Assembly (NCBI RefSeq): GCF_000375525.1
Contig: NZ_AQXC01000012.1
Span: forward strand, 1-64,000
DNA from: Corynebacterium propinquum DSM 44285
Lineage (GTDB): Bacteria; Actinomycetota; Actinomycetes; Mycobacteriales; Mycobacteriaceae
Length of the DNA stretch: 64,000 nt
Direction: 5' to 3'
Positions 31,735-41,195 of the stretch are shown here, one piece after another (the stretch's first letter is position 1; every line of letters starts with the position of its first letter). Under the pieces are notes generated by a model. It saw only the letters and a list, made by a program, of their open reading frames with translations. It was not told the origin of the DNA and ran no database searches. The position numbers and the translations under genes were made by a program.

Positions 31735-34129
31735 CGCTGGCCTGCTTTTCCGTGCGTGCCAACAGCTTCTCCTTGTCGTCTTCCAAAGCTTCGCCTTCGA
31801 TATCCAGGCGCGGCAAAATCTTATCCAGCCAACGCGGGAACCACCAAGCGCTGTTGCCCAGCAGGTACATCGTGGCCGGAACCAGCGTCATGCGCACGAT
31901 AAACGCATCCAACAGGATGGCGACGGCCAGTGCGAATCCCATGGTGCGGATGAACGGTTCGTCGAGAAGCATGAACGCCGCGAATACCGAAATCATGATC
32001 AGCGCAGCAGCAGTGACCACACGCGCGCCGTGCTTGAAGCCGTTCGCCGTTGCATTGCCAGCGGTCTTTCCGACGCGCACGAAATTCTCGCGCATGCGGG
32101 TGACCAAAAAGACCTGGTAGTCCATGGCCAAACCGAAAGTCAGACCGATGAGCATGATCGGCAGGAAGGACAAGATCGGCTGCGGATCGCTGACGATGCC
32201 GAACCCGCCTTCCTGGAAAATGAACACCGTCAGGCCGAAGGTCGCAGCAACCGAGAGGGCGTAGCCTGCGGCCGCGATCAGCGGCACCAGAATGGAGCGG
32301 AACACCAGCACCAACACGATGAATGCCAGGCCCAGCACGATCAGGATATACGGGATCAAAATGCTGGTCAGCAGCTGCGAAATATCGTCGAAGATCGGGG
32401 CGATGCCGGTGATGCCGAATTCCGCGTCGTACTGCTCAGCAAAGTGCGTCTGGTTCTCGCGCAGACGCTCCAGGGTATCGGTGGTTTCCTCGTCGGTAGC
32501 GCCCGTGGTGGGGGTGATCAGCATCTGGATGCCATCGGCTTCGGCGGTGGTATCTATCACCTGGGCATTGACGACGCCGTCGGTGGCGGTAAACGTCGTC
32601 ATCGCTTCCTGCATCAGTTGCGGGCGCTGCCCGGCAGGGGTGTTGGTGGCGTCGATATACGCGAGCATCGGGGCATTGCGGCCGTCCCCGAAGGCCTCGG
32701 CGGTCATCTCATAAGCGTTGCGCTGCGGGCTGCCGGGCGATTCTTGGCCCTCGGTAGGCATAGCCAGTTGCAACTGCGCTGCAGGAATGGACAGAATGCC
32801 CAGCATGACGACGCCAACCAACAGGTTCAGAATTGGGTGCTTGCGAATCTGCCGCGCCCAGCGCAGCCCCATGGTGGGATTGTCGTTTTCTGGGTCCGGG
32901 ACCTTCGGGCCCGGGATGCGTAATGCGAAGATTTTAGAGCCCAGCAGGCCGACCAGAGCGGGAAGGAACGTCAGTGCGACCAGCACCGCGAGTGCGACGG
33001 TGCCTGCGGCGGCTAAGGCCATGGCGGTCAAGAATGGAATATCGATGATGCTCAGGGCAGCCAAGGCGATCAGTACTGTGACACCCGCGAAAATCACGGA
33101 ACCGCCTGCGGTGCCCAGCGCCATGCCCATCGCGTGCGCGCGGGTAGGTTTGTCCAGGCCACGTAGCGTCTGGGCGAATTCCTTCGGCGACTGGTGCTGC
33201 GCCCCGGTCACGGTGATCAGCTCGTTGCGGAAGCGCGAAAGGATGAACAACGAATAGTCGATGCCCACGGCCAAGCCGATCATGCTGGCCAAAACCGGGG
33301 TCATGTCATTGATAGCGTCGGTCAGTGCGGTGCCGGACATGACAATGAGCAGCCCGGTGGCAACACCGACGATCGCAGAAATCAGCGGGATGCCGGCAGC
33401 GATAGCGGAACCGAAAGTCACCAGCAGCACGATGGCGGCAACGGCTAAACCGATCATTTCCGCGGTTGGGTCCATGCCCATTTCACCCATGAAAGCGTTG
33501 CCGGAATATCCAGCCTGGAAGCCGGGTTGCTCGTCGAAGGCGTCGACAAGCGAGGTAATGGCTTCGCGGTCTTCGGGCGCAATGTCCATGGCGGTTACGG
33601 CATCGAAGGTCAGCGAGATGGTGCCGGTGTGTTCGTCGTCCGATAATGGCGAGATTGCGGCCAGGTCCGCCTGGATTTTTTCTTCCGGCATGCCCTGGGC
33701 GGCGAGCTGCTCACGCATTTGCTGTTCCATGCCCGCAGCCGCCATAACCGGGTTGACCACGGATTCTGGGGTAGCGAGCACGCCGGTGGCCTGCATATCG
33801 GCGACCAAGGCGTCGACTTCAGCCATGACCTTCGGGTCCGTTAGTGGGGCATCCTGTGCTTGGATAACCACCGTGCCCTCGGGCGCGGAGACGAAATCCT
33901 GCTCGTCGGTGGCCTCGCCCTGCGCAGCTTTATCGCGTGCGAAATGCTCCTGCATGCGTTCTTGGGTGTCGGTGGAATCCATCGACGGCATGGAAAAATT
34001 CGGCGAAGGTTGCTGGGCAACGGTGGCAACGGCGATGCCTAAGCCGGTAAGAACAATGAGCCAAAAGGCGAGAAAAGGCCAGGCGTGCCGGTAGGCGAGG
34101 CTACCGAGCCGGTAGAGGAAGCGCGACAT
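31727..34129 (-). CDS. MMPL-family RND exporter
   Basis: 800 residues from ATG 34129 (AAAGGA 5 bases upstream; MSRFLYRLGSLAYRH). Two repeats, each one helix, a large extracytoplasmic domain and five helices. The proton-relay Asp-Tyr pairs are visible: GLAVGIDYSLFILSRFR and LAMDYQVFLVTRMRE. MMPL proteins flip or export lipids such as mycolate precursors, or drugs. Paired with its own TetR repressor rather than with lipid genes, which favours an inducible efflux role. Confidence 0.9.
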   Translation of the reverse strand: MSRFLYRLGSLAYRHAWPFLAFWLIVLTGLGIAVATVAQQPSPNFSMPSMDSTDTQERMQEHFARDKAAQGEATDEQDFVSAPEGTVVIQAQDAPLTDPKVMAEVDALVADMQATGVLATPESVVNPVMAAAGMEQQMREQLAAQGMPEEKIQADLAAISPLSDDEHTGTISLTFDAVTAMDIAPEDREAITSLVDAFDEQPGFQAGYSGNAFMGEMGMDPTAEMIGLAVAAIVLLVTFGSAIAAGIPLISAIVGVATGLLIVMSGTALTDAINDMTPVLASMIGLAVGIDYSLFILSRFRNELITVTGAQHQSPKEFAQTLRGLDKPTRAHAMGMALGTAGGSVIFAGVTVLIALAALSIIDIPFLTAMALAAAGTVALAVLVALTFLPALVGLLGSKIFALRIPGPKVPDPENDNPTMGLRWARQIRKHPILNLLVGVVMLGILSIPAAQLQLAMPTEGQESPGSPQRNAYEMTAEAFGDGRNAPMLAYIDATNTPAGQRPQLMQEAMTTFTATDGVVNAQVIDTTAEADGIQMLITPTTGATDEETTDTLERLRENQTHFAEQYDAEFGITGIAPIFDDISQLLTSILIPYILIVLGLAFIVLVLVFRSILVPLIAAAGYALSVAATFGLTVFIFQEGGFGIVSDPQPILSFLPIMLIGLTFGLAMDYQVFLVTRMRENFVRVGKTAGNATANGFKHGARVVTAAALIMISVFAAFMLLDEPFIRTMGFALAVAILLDAFIVRMTLVPATMYLLGNSAWWFPRWLDKILPRLDIEGEALEDDKEKLLARTEKQASDD

Positions 34130-34161
34130 GACAATCCTTTGCGGTATGCAGCAAATAAAAT

Positions 34162-34201
34162 ACTTGCACATACTATGCAAGATTGCAGTCGGTGTGCAAG
34201 T
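34162..34201 (-). promoter_or_regulatory. Two tandem TetR operators before the MMPL gene
   Basis: The pattern TTGCA-N7-TGCAA occurs twice without mismatch, at 34164-34180 and 34183-34199, shifted by 19 bases. The outer ends also form ACTTGCACA (34162-34170) and TGTGCAAGT (34193-34201). They lie 33-70 bases upstream of the exporter start, overlapping the likely promoter. The 17-base palindrome size is typical of TetR dimers. Confidence 0.65.
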
Positions 34202-34281
34202 ATCGCGCGGGGCTTATGGATAGTGTCGCGCGGGGGTGGGGATGGCCCACATTGCGCCTGGCAGGGCGCGGGCAGGCAGGC

Positions 34282-35400
34282 TTAAATGCTGTAGGGCTCC
34301 GGCAGGGACAGCTTCAAGAACTTCCGAAAAACGCGATCCAGCTGCCGTGTTTCCGTCAAAAAGGCGTCGTGACCCACGGGGGAGACAATTTTGGCCATGC
34401 CCAAGAAGTTGCCGATATTGCGCGAAAGGTGTTCTTGCTGGTGATACGGGTACAAAATATCCGTGTCGACGCCGACGATCATCGTGGGCACAGTGGAATT
34501 TCCGAGTGCACGATTGAGGCCGCCGCGCCCACGCCCAATATCGTGCCGGTTTAGCGCCTCGGTGAGTGCGACGTACGAACCGGCGTCGAAACGCTTCGAC
34601 AGCTTAAGGCCTTGGTGCTCTAGATAGCTATTGACGGCAAAGCGCTGGGTGGGATCGCGGAATTCACCAAAGGGGTTTTCGCCTTCGTTGGGATCGGAAC
34701 CAAAGCGCTCGTCGATCTCCTGCTCACCGCGGTAGGTCAGGTGTGCGATCCGGCGGGCGGCGCACAGGCCCTCGAGAGGATAGTCGTCGGTGTCGTAGTA
34801 GTCGCCACCGTGCCAGTTGATATCGCGCTCAATGGCGGAAATCTGCGCGCACTGAATACCAATTTGCCAGCCGGAAGCCCGGGCAGAGACCGCCAGGATG
34901 CACACCGCATCCATCATTTCAGGGTAGAGCAGCGACCACTCGAGCGCGCGGGCACCGCCCATGGAACCGCCGATGACGGCGTGTATTTTTTCCAGGCCGA
35001 GCATGGCGAGCAGCTGGGCCTCCGCGGCGACGATATCGCGAATTGATACCGCCGGGAAGCGTGAACCCCAGGCGCGTCCGTCGGAGGCAATGCTAGACGG
35101 CCCGGTGGAACCATGGCAGCCGCCCAACGCGTTCACGGAGATAAAACACCAGCGTGAAGTATCGAGTGCGCGGCCGGGCCCAAGGAGCTCTCCCCACCAG
35201 TCAGAGACATCGGAAGAACCGGTTAGGGCGTGTTCGATCAGGATGACGTTATTGGGGCCATCCAGCTCACCCCGGAAGGTGCCGAAGACGTGGTAGCCCA
35301 GTGTGACCTCATCCATCATGGCGCCAGCCTCCGTGCGGAATTCGCCGATGCTGGCGTGGTTCAGCGTGGAAGTTGGGCCAAAAGGCGTGGTATGAGGCAT
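34282..35400 (-). CDS. metX: Homoserine O-acetyltransferase
   Basis: 372 residues from ATG 35400 (MPHTTPFGPTSTL); longer frames extend to 35508 without a ribosome site. Alpha/beta-hydrolase fold: LIEHALTGSSDVSDWW, the nucleophile elbow GGSMGGARALEWS, VGVDTDILYP (catalytic Asp) and VGHDAF (catalytic His). It makes O-acetylhomoserine from acetyl-CoA for methionine synthesis. The usual partner metY is not beside it in this window: an amino-acid permease is divergent upstream instead. Confidence 0.93.
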   Translation of the reverse strand: MPHTTPFGPTSTLNHASIGEFRTEAGAMMDEVTLGYHVFGTFRGELDGPNNVILIEHALTGSSDVSDWWGELLGPGRALDTSRWCFISVNALGGCHGSTGPSSIASDGRAWGSRFPAVSIRDIVAAEAQLLAMLGLEKIHAVIGGSMGGARALEWSLLYPEMMDAVCILAVSARASGWQIGIQCAQISAIERDINWHGGDYYDTDDYPLEGLCAARRIAHLTYRGEQEIDERFGSDPNEGENPFGEFRDPTQRFAVNSYLEHQGLKLSKRFDAGSYVALTEALNRHDIGRGRGGLNRALGNSTVPTMIVGVDTDILYPYHQQEHLSRNIGNFLGMAKIVSPVGHDAFLTETRQLDRVFRKFLKLSLPEPYSI

Positions 35401-35642
35401 ATCTGTCGCTTTCCGACGTGGACGGTAACTTGCTTCACACAGTCTAGATGAACAGAGCTGTCTACTTGTAGAATTATATTCTGCTTCCGCGGCGGGATTC
35501 GTCGACAAGCCAGATGTGGCTGATTTATTTGTGCTTCAGATCCGGTTTTTCATTCTTGTGATGTGGCTGACATAATGGTGTGGACTGCTCAACAATCTGT
35601 GATTATTAATAATCATTCTTGACGACGGAAAGGCTCCAGCTC

Positions 35643-36995
35643 GTGAGCGAAAAACACACTCCCGCCTCAGCACAGACCGAAACCGCAGGCGGCCAAGGTA
35701 CAGCTGGCGATCCCAGCGCACCAGGCGGTTCTGGCTACGATCAGGACGTCCGCGGAGAAAAACCCAACAACTCGAAGTGGGCCCTGGCACTGTTTGGTAC
35801 CGCAGTCGGTGCCGGCATCCTCTTTTTGCCCATCAATGCCGGTAGCTTCGGGTTCTGGCCGCTTTTGGTAGCCACCCTGCTGATCGGCCCCATGGCATTC
35901 TTTTCGCACCGCGCCTACGCGCGCATGCTCAGCGGATCCTCGCAGCAAGGCCAAGACGTGCTGGAAGTAGTCACCAGTTTCTTCGGCAAAAACGCAGGTA
36001 TTTTGGTCGCCCTGATCTACTGGTTCACGGTGTTCCCGATCGTGATGATCTACGGCATCTCGATCACCAACACCGTCGACAGCTTCATCCAAAACCAGCT
36101 GAACGGCCCGGAAATCTCGCGCCCAATCTTGGCGACGCTCTGCGTCGGCTTGATGACGCTCGGCTTTGCCCTAGGCCGCAACACCGCGCTGCTGGTTGCG
36201 CAGTTCGTGATCTACCCGTTGATCGTGGCGCTGGCAGCGGTGTCTTTGTACCTGATCCCGCAGTGGGATTTCAGCTCGTTCTACCACTACAGCGCCGACG
36301 GCTTCGTTGCTAACCTCGGCGACATCATCTTGATCATGCCGGTGCTGGTGTTCTCCTTCAGCTTCCTGGCCGCAATTTCGCAGTTCGTGCTGGACACGGA
36401 ACGCTTCTACGGTGACGGAGCCGAGAAGCAATCCTCTAAGATCATCCTGATTGCCACGGCATTGCTGACGCTTTTCACCATGTTCTTCGTCTGGTCTTCC
36501 GCACTCGCTTTGGGTGCGGACGGCATGGAAGAAGCCTACGAGCAAAACATCCCCGTGCTGTCTTACCTGGCGAATGAAACCGGAACGCAGTTCCTGGCCT
36601 ATATTGTGCCGATCGTGGTGATTTGTGCGATTGTTTCGTCGTATTTCGGCCATCTGCTGGCCACGGTGGAAGGTACCCGGTACTTCGGCAAACTGGTGGC
36701 CCCAGGCGCGATGCGGGATGCTAACCCACGTAGCGTGGCCATCGCGATCTACGTATTCGTGTTTGTTGTGGTCACCGCCGTGGCGATCATCAACCCATCC
36801 ATCCTGGACATGATCACGCTGATCGGTGGCATCTTCATGGGCTTCATGACGTACCTGCTGCCAGTGTGGGCGATCTACAAAGTCGATGCTCTCAAGCGCT
36901 TCCGGCCGGTTGCCAGCAACTGGTTCGTGGTCATCATCGGTATCGTCGTGATGGCCGGAACCTTCTGGGATGTGCTGCGCAACCTGGTGGGATAA
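35643..36995 (+). CDS. HAAAP-type amino-acid permease (serine/threonine-like)
   Basis: 450 residues from GTG 35643, with GGAAAGG 9 bases upstream; a TTG at 35619 is less likely. An N-terminal polar stretch (about 40 residues) precedes 11 helices. NNSKWALALFGTAVGAGILFLPINAG is the first-helix signature of the SdaC/TdcC (HAAAP) family, followed by GFWPLLVATLLIGPMAFFSHRA. Probably a proton-coupled serine or related amino-acid importer. The stop codon lies inside a short tandem repeat (see 36980). Confidence 0.85.
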   Translation: MSEKHTPASAQTETAGGQGTAGDPSAPGGSGYDQDVRGEKPNNSKWALALFGTAVGAGILFLPINAGSFGFWPLLVATLLIGPMAFFSHRAYARMLSGSSQQGQDVLEVVTSFFGKNAGILVALIYWFTVFPIVMIYGISITNTVDSFIQNQLNGPEISRPILATLCVGLMTLGFALGRNTALLVAQFVIYPLIVALAAVSLYLIPQWDFSSFYHYSADGFVANLGDIILIMPVLVFSFSFLAAISQFVLDTERFYGDGAEKQSSKIILIATALLTLFTMFFVWSSALALGADGMEEAYEQNIPVLSYLANETGTQFLAYIVPIVVICAIVSSYFGHLLATVEGTRYFGKLVAPGAMRDANPRSVAIAIYVFVFVVVTAVAIINPSILDMITLIGGIFMGFMTYLLPVWAIYKVDALKRFRPVASNWFVVIIGIVVMAGTFWDVLRNLVG

Positions 36996-37089
36996 ATGGG
37001 GTTGGGGCAACCTGGGGTTCAGCCCTGAAACCTCCTCAACCTGGTGGGTTAAACGGGGCTGGGGCAGCCCTGAAACCTTCGCAACCTGG
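36980..37089. repeat. Tandem duplication spanning a gene's stop codon
   Basis: The last codons and stop of the permease (CAACCTGGTGGG at 36980, then ATAAATGGGGTTGGGGCA) recur at 37037 as CAACCTGGTGGG then TTAAACGGGGCTGGGGCA, and CAACCTGG appears once more at 37082. The 13-base block AGCCCTGAAACCT occurs at 37021 and 37066. The second copy keeps a stop (TAA) in the corresponding place. Confidence 0.7.
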
Positions 37090-37129
37090 GAAAATGGGTT
37101 TTTGAACCAAAACTAGTGGTGCATTTTTA

Positions 37130-37171
37130 CAAATAGTGTGGCAAAAAGGGCGGGTTTTGGCCCACTATTTG
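37130..37171. terminator. Inverted repeat downstream of permease
   Basis: CAAATAGTG (37130-37138) and CACTATTTG (37163-37171) form a perfect 9-base stem, extended by GGC/GCC pairing inside, with a T-rich and A-rich surround. It may end permease transcription on the plus strand. Confidence 0.4.
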
Positions 37172-37223
37172 CAAAAAAGACACAAAACCCGAATATCTCG
37201 GCAACATCCAGAGCCGCGCAACA

Positions 37224-37299
37224 CCCCGAGAATCTAAGCCCAGAGCCAGAGCCGGGCAACCCCCCGAGAATCCAAGTCCGGAGCCAGACCCGGAACCAG
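37224..37299. repeat. Two-copy 38-base tandem repeat in spacer
   Basis: CCCCGAGAATC starts at 37224 and 37262; both copies continue with a shared AAG, CC, GAGCCAGA, CC and GG pattern. Non-coding spacer between the permease and icd. Confidence 0.55.
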
Positions 37300-37305
37300 A
37301 AAACC

Positions 37306-37343
37306 AAAGCGCCCGGGGCAGAAAAACCTGCCCCGGGCGCTTT
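37306..37343. terminator. Strong bidirectional hairpin, permease/icd spacer
   Basis: A perfect 16-base stem: AAAGCGCCCGGGGCAG (37306-37321), loop AAAAAC, and its exact complement (37328-37343) ending in TTT. The A/T ends give a short U run in both directions, so it can serve the permease and the convergent icd gene. Confidence 0.75.
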
Positions 37344-37358
37344 CAGCTTTAATTATGT

Positions 37359-37384
37359 ACCTGCGCCGCTTATACGGCGCAGGT
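37359..37384. terminator. Second perfect hairpin, icd 3' side
   Basis: ACCTGCGCCG (37359-37368), loop CTTATA, CGGCGCAGGT (37375-37384): a 10-base perfect stem. A third stem, CAGCAGCT (37439-37446) with AGCTGCTG (37452-37459), stands between this and the icd stop codon. They lack long U runs and may block 3' decay of the icd message. Confidence 0.5.
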
Positions 37385-37503
37385 TCTGCAGCTAATTTAG
37401 CCGCCGCAGCTGCCGAATTCAGAACGGCTCGAAAGCAACAGCAGCTACTACAGCTGCTGCATGCTTTGTGGTTTCGGCAGCATCCCCGACTTAAGCCGAA
37501 AGA

Positions 37504-39720
37504 TTACTTCTTCAGCTCTTCCATCAGCTGATTGTACGTAGCCGATGGACGCATCACCTTGGAAGCCTGCTCGTCGGATGGCTGGTAGTAGCCACCCAGG
37601 TCAGCGCCTTCGCCCTGAACTTCCATCAGCTCGGCGTCGATCTTGTCGGCGGCCTCGGAGAACTTCTCTGCGATTGGTGCGAAGTGCTCAGCCAGCTCCG
37701 ATTCCTCGGACTGTGCCGCCAGCTCCTGCGCCCAGTACATCGCCAGGTAGAAGTGGGAACCACGGTTGTCGATCTCGCCTACCTTGCGGGAAGGGGACTT
37801 GCCTTCGTCGAGAAGCTTCTCGGTGGCCTTGTCCAAGGTGGAGGCCAAGACCTTCGCCTTGGCGTTGTCGTTTTTCGCTGCCTCGTGGCGGAAGGATTCT
37901 GCCAGAGCCAGGAATTCACCGAGGGAGTCCCAGCGCAGGTGGTTTTCTTCCAGAACCTGCTGGACGTGCTTCGGAGCGGATCCGCCAGCACCAGTCTCGA
38001 ACAGGCCGCCACCAGCCATCAGCGGAACCACCGACAGCATTTTCGCGGAAGTGCCCAGCTCCAAGATCGGGAACAAGTCGGTGTTGTAGTCACGCAGCAC
38101 GTTACCGGTCACGGAAATGGTGTCCTCACCGTTGCGCATGCGCTCCACGGACTTCTTGGTGGCCGAGACCGGATCCATGATGGTGATGTCCAAGCCCTCG
38201 GTGTCGTGATCTGCAAGGTACTTGTTCACCAGCTTGATCAAGGTGGCGTCGTGGCCACGGTTCTCGTCCAACCAGAAAATGGCTGGCATGCCGGAAGTAC
38301 GTGCACGGGAAACTGCCAGCTTGACCCAGTCCTGGATTGGCTCATCCTTGGTCTGGGTGGCGCGCCAGATGTCGTTTTCTTCGACGTCGTGGGAGATTAG
38401 AACTTCACCGGCGCTGTTGCGAACCTCGACGGTGCCTGCAGAAGGGATCTTGAAGGTCTTGTCGTGGGAGCCGTATTCTTCGGCTTTCTTGGCCATCAGG
38501 CCCACGTTTGGCACGGTACCCAGGGTGGTTGGGTCGTACTGACCATTCTTCTGCGAATCCTCGATGACGGTCTGGTAAACGCCGGCGTAGGAAGAATCCG
38601 GGATGATTGCCAGGGCGTCCTGGGTTTCGTCGTTCTTGTTCCACATCTGACCGCCGGTCTTCATCATGGCAGGCATGGAAGCGTCCACGATGACGTCCGA
38701 AGGCACGTGCAGGGCGGTGATGCCCTTGCGGGAATTGACGTACGCCAGTGGGGCGCCGTCTTCCTGCGCCTTGTCGAAAGCCTTCTTGATCTCGTCGCCG
38801 TTGTCCAGCTTGTCCAGGTTTTCCAGGATGTGGCCCAGACCGTTTTCGCCGTTCAGGCCAGCTTCGATGAGTGCGTCACCGTACTTGTCGAAGACGTCGT
38901 GGAAATAAGCACGTACGACGTGGCCGAATAGAATTGGGTCGGAGACCTTCATCATGGTGGCCTTCAGGTGCGCCGAGAACAGCAGGTTGTTTTCCTTGGC
39001 GTAGGCAACCTGGTCACGCAGGAAGGAATCCAAGGCTTTGGCGGACATGAAGGTGGCGTCGACGACCTCGCGGTCTTCTACCTTCAGGCCTTCTTTGAGA
39101 ACCTTCTCGGAACCGTCAGCGGCCTTCAGCACGAAGCTCAGCTCGTCGTCACCGTCGATGATGACGGACTTCTCGTTGTGCGCGAAGTCGTTGTCGTCCA
39201 TGGTGGCCACAGCGGACTTGGAATCTGCTGGCCAGTCCTGCATGGAGTGTGGGTGCTTCTTCGTGAAGTTCTTTACAGCCTGCGGTGCCCGGCGGTCGGA
39301 GTTGCCCTCACGCAGCACCGGGTTCACAGCCGAACCCTTCACGGAATCGTAGCGATCGCGAATCTCTTCTTCTTCGGCGTTCGCTGGCTTATCTGGGTAA
39401 TCAGGAAGGTCGTAACCGTCTTCCTGGAGCTCCTTAATGGCGTTTTTGAGCTGCACCAGGGAAGCCGAGATGTTTGGCAGTTTGATGATGTTGGCCTCTG
39501 GCTTTTTCGCCAGCTCGCCAAGCTGTGCCAGGGCGTCGTCCATTTTCTGCTCGTCGGTGAGACGCTCTGGGAACTGCGCGATGATGCGTCCGGCCAAAGA
39601 AATATCGGCGGTTTCGACATCAATATTCGCGGTGGAAGCAAACGCCTCAACCACTGGCTTGAACGAGTAGGTAGCCAGCAGTGGGGCTTCGTCGGTACGG
39701 GTCCAAACAATTTTAGCCAT
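37504..39720 (-). CDS. icd: Monomeric NADP-dependent isocitrate dehydrogenase
   Basis: 738 residues from ATG 39720 with AAGGAG 8 bases upstream ([19 protein letters not shown]). It converts isocitrate to 2-oxoglutarate and CO2. The large monomeric form, unrelated in length to the dimeric enzyme, is typical of corynebacteria. Recognisable blocks: [57 protein letters not shown] and [25 protein letters not shown]. It is flanked on the 3' side by three hairpins and upstream by an inverted repeat. Confidence 0.96.
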   Translation of the reverse strand: MAKIVWTRTDEAPLLATYSFKPVVEAFASTANIDVETADISLAGRIIAQFPERLTDEQKMDDALAQLGELAKKPEANIIKLPNISASLVQLKNAIKELQEDGYDLPDYPDKPANAEEEEIRDRYDSVKGSAVNPVLREGNSDRRAPQAVKNFTKKHPHSMQDWPADSKSAVATMDDNDFAHNEKSVIIDGDDELSFVLKAADGSEKVLKEGLKVEDREVVDATFMSAKALDSFLRDQVAYAKENNLLFSAHLKATMMKVSDPILFGHVVRAYFHDVFDKYGDALIEAGLNGENGLGHILENLDKLDNGDEIKKAFDKAQEDGAPLAYVNSRKGITALHVPSDVIVDASMPAMMKTGGQMWNKNDETQDALAIIPDSSYAGVYQTVIEDSQKNGQYDPTTLGTVPNVGLMAKKAEEYGSHDKTFKIPSAGTVEVRNSAGEVLISHDVEENDIWRATQTKDEPIQDWVKLAVSRARTSGMPAIFWLDENRGHDATLIKLVNKYLADHDTEGLDITIMDPVSATKKSVERMRNGEDTISVTGNVLRDYNTDLFPILELGTSAKMLSVVPLMAGGGLFETGAGGSAPKHVQQVLEENHLRWDSLGEFLALAESFRHEAAKNDNAKAKVLASTLDKATEKLLDEGKSPSRKVGEIDNRGSHFYLAMYWAQELAAQSEESELAEHFAPIAEKFSEAADKIDAELMEVQGEGADLGGYYQPSDEQASKVMRPSATYNQLMEELKK

Positions 39721-39807
39721 TTCAGACTCCTTGAAATATTTCGTCACTAAAATGTTGCGGCCCCAGGTTACCTATAAACTGACTAGTTTGCTGTTCGACG
39801 CCGAGAA

Positions 39808-39835
39808 TTGTGACCCACGTATGGAGGTTTCACAA
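39808..39835. promoter_or_regulatory. Inverted repeat upstream of icd
   Basis: TTGTGA (39808-39813) and TCACAA (39830-39835) are exact inverted repeats separated by 16 bases, 10 more than the CRP/GlxR spacing (TGTGA-N6-TCACA). They lie between the divergent icd and MFS genes, about 90-115 bases before icd. Possible operator; the regulator is unknown. Confidence 0.35.
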
Positions 39836-39909
39836 GGTAGTTGTGGTACCTGCCACAGAAACTTTGACGGACTAGGCACCTGCGCTTTTATGGGCGTAGG
39901 GTCTCATGC

Positions 39910-41157
39910 GTGCCACAGTTGAGTCATTTGCGCAATTTAGCTTCTAGCCCCCGTCGTCGAGCCCTGCCACGGCAGACGGAAATTACCGAAAAACGGCGAT
40001 ACATCGTCATGGTCGCCCTCGGGTTGGGTGGGTTCGGAATCGGCGTGACGGAGTTCGTCTCCATGGGCCTTTTGTCGCTGATCGCCGAAGATTACGGAGT
40101 CACCGAGGACACCGCAGGGCGCATCATTTCGCTCTACGCGCTGGGTGTGGTTATCGGCGCGCCAGCGATCACGGCGGTCACCGGCAAAATCCCGCGTCGA
40201 CGCCTGTTGTTGTTGCTGGTCGGTGCGTTTATTGTTGGTAATTTTTTGTCGGTCGTTGCTCCGACATATGAGTTTTTGCTGGTAGCGCGATTTATTGCCG
40301 GCCTGCCGCACGGAGCGTATTTTTCGGTGGCCGGTTTGGCTGCGGCCTCCATGGCGCCGGAGGGCGAGCGTGGGCGCGCGATTTCCTTTGTCTCGATGGG
40401 TCTGTCCTTTGCCACCGTCGGTGGTGTGCCTGCAGCACAGGCACTCGGTCAGGCCTTCGGCTGGCATGCCTCCTACGTATTCGTCACTGTCGTCGGTGTG
40501 ATCACTTTGGTCTCGTTGTGGTACCTGATGCCGCACATGGTGCGCATGGGTGCGACGTCGGTCCGCACGGAACTGGGCGCGCTACAACGCGGCCAGGTGT
40601 GGCTCACGCTGGCGATGGGCACCGTTGGTTTCGGCGGCATGTTCGCGGTATATACCTATATTTCCTGGACAATGACCGAGCAAGCAGGCCTGGATCCGTC
40701 GCTGATGTGGATCGTGCTCATGGCCTACGGCATCGGCATGGTGGCCGGTACCTGGTTCGGTGGCCGCGTTGCTGACTGGAACCTGGAAAAGGGCATTTTG
40801 TTCGCCTTGGCAATGATCTGCCTGGTGCTGGTCGCGTTCTACTTCACTTCGTCGAACCCGTGGTTGGGCACCATCAACTTCGGCTTGGTCGGCTTCTTCG
40901 GTTCGACGCTGGTGCCGTCGTTGCAGATTCGCCTGATGGATACCGCTGGCGACGCCCAAACCCTGGCTGCGGCTCTAAACCACTCCGCCCTCAACATGGC
41001 GAATGCCGCTGGTGCCGCGCTGGGCGGCGCGGTGATTTCTGCCGGTTACAGCTACAGCGCACCTTCTCTCGCCGGAGCTGGTTTGGCCATCGCTGCCATC
41101 GTCATTTGGTTCCCGACCATCTGGTTGCGGCACAAGTCTTTCACTAAAACCGGTTAG
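39910..41157 (+). CDS. MFS transporter, DHA1 type
   Basis: 415 residues, 12 helices. GLGGFGIGVTEFVSMGLLSLIAEDYGV and LYALGVVIGAPAITAVTGKIPRRRLLL are DHA1 (AraJ/sugar or drug efflux) signatures; the second half has FGGRVADWNLEKGILFAL. The GTG at 39910 has no ribosome site, but TAGGGT at 39897-39902 lies 7 bases before it, so a leaderless message is possible. Divergent from icd. Substrate unknown. Confidence 0.82.
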   Translation: MPQLSHLRNLASSPRRRALPRQTEITEKRRYIVMVALGLGGFGIGVTEFVSMGLLSLIAEDYGVTEDTAGRIISLYALGVVIGAPAITAVTGKIPRRRLLLLLVGAFIVGNFLSVVAPTYEFLLVARFIAGLPHGAYFSVAGLAAASMAPEGERGRAISFVSMGLSFATVGGVPAAQALGQAFGWHASYVFVTVVGVITLVSLWYLMPHMVRMGATSVRTELGALQRGQVWLTLAMGTVGFGGMFAVYTYISWTMTEQAGLDPSLMWIVLMAYGIGMVAGTWFGGRVADWNLEKGILFALAMICLVLVAFYFTSSNPWLGTINFGLVGFFGSTLVPSLQIRLMDTAGDAQTLAAALNHSALNMANAAGAALGGAVISAGYSYSAPSLAGAGLAIAAIVIWFPTIWLRHKSFTKTG

Positions 41158-41195
41158 TTTCTTGACTGTGGCACCCACGCTATACAGTGGTGGCC

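Noticed and set aside
31538..32923. 461-codon plus-strand frame antisense to the MMPL and TetR genes
   Set aside because: Same reason; the peptide is His/Gln/Arg-rich without domain content.
35442..35464. Possible McbR box (TAGAC-N6-GTCTA) upstream of metX
   Set aside because: The nearest match, TAGAT-N10-GTCTA, has the wrong spacing and one mismatch; the two GTCTA are direct rather than inverted.
37138..37395. 85-codon plus-strand frame in the permease/icd spacer
   Set aside because: It runs through tandem repeats and the 16-base terminator stem, has no ribosome site and gives low-complexity peptide.
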